A stretch of DNA of 64,000 nucleotides, taken from Daphnia carinata (Eukaryota; Arthropoda; Branchiopoda; Diplostraca; Daphniidae). Position 1 is the stretch's first letter. The number at the start of each line of letters is the position of its first letter. The translations under genes were made by a program, and so were the position numbers. The stretch covers positions 310,001 to 374,000 of the forward strand of contig NC_081340.1 of the NCBI RefSeq assembly GCF_022539665.2. The letters are read 5' to 3'. Under the pieces are notes generated by a model, which saw nothing but the letters and a program-made list of their open reading frames with translations, had not been told where the DNA came from and did not search any database. This document shows positions 63,955 to 64,000 of this stretch, one piece after another.

Positions 63955-64000
63955 AATTCTGTTCCAAAATAAAATGAATACACTCCAGTAATGTCCATTA

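Larger units (their letters stand above)
60073..64000 (-). repeat. 5S rDNA tandem array, terminal block
   Basis: Nine minus-strand units, mostly 464 bp, spacer subtype 1. All nine genes are of the A22G/G116T class with gacaattctg next to the gene. The spacers near 61350-61375 and 62285 are subtype 1/2 hybrids (tgtgttctcgttttaaaatacc). The block runs off the window in a spacer. Confidence 0.97.

Overview
The window is a eukaryotic, almost certainly animal and probably arthropod, 5S ribosomal DNA locus colonised by LTR retrotransposons. The dominant signal is a 120-bp 5S rRNA gene repeated every 464-466 bp. It has the eukaryotic internal control region (box A near nt 50-64, box C near nt 80-97), a short T-run terminator just after the gene, and a helix I that pairs the two gene ends. 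I count 85 full-length 120-nt copies, one copy with a 2-nt insertion, and six broken copies or remnants. The arthropod inference rests on the BEL/Pao and env-bearing Ty3/gypsy elements, the AT-rich spacers and the CTCF-like sites; I cannot name the species.

Layout. 1-16054: 5S array on the minus strand. 16055-16154: run of 100 N. 16155-18212: 5S array on the plus strand. 18213-27459: BEL/Pao element (LTR, leader with an extra coding segment and a CTCF-like motif cluster, gag, pol, LTR) that landed in the 3' end of a 5S gene. 27460-36400: 5S array, plus strand. 36401-36500: run of 100 N. 36501-38023: decayed 3' end of a Ty3/gypsy element (ankyrin ORF, 3' UTR, polypurine tract, partial LTR). 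38024-49186: 5S array, minus strand. 49187-60072: a longer Ty3/gypsy copy of the same family with a 4-bp target duplication (ATAC), whose 3' end is largely replaced by a piece of 5S repeat. 60073-64000: 5S array, minus strand. The array orientation flips exactly at both N gaps, so the contig 16155-36400 may have been scaffolded backwards.

Both elements have the expected replication machinery. The BEL element carries zinc knuckles, protease, RT, RNase H and integrase, and its two LTRs differ at one position over the 297 bp they share, so it is young. The gypsy element carries a 920-aa gag with a very long coiled coil, a pol reached by a candidate -1 frameshift inside the zinc knuckle, and a retrovirus-like splice donor and acceptor that would place env directly behind the leader. 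Its env-like gene is interrupted by one stop and one frame change. It runs through ricin-B-like cysteine repeats and a Thr-rich mucin-like stretch into an ankyrin-repeat domain, a combination I do not know from any described element.

The most interesting pattern is regulatory. Nearly every 5S unit carries, about 88 nt past the gene, a 13-bp match to the CTCF core consensus. The BEL leader independently carries six CTCF-like motifs in degenerate 80-90-bp repeats, an arrangement like the Su(Hw) insulator in the Drosophila gypsy leader. The locus also holds two diverged 5S classes (A22G+G116T and C92T) beside the reference type, and mosaic spacers that record unequal exchange or conversion.
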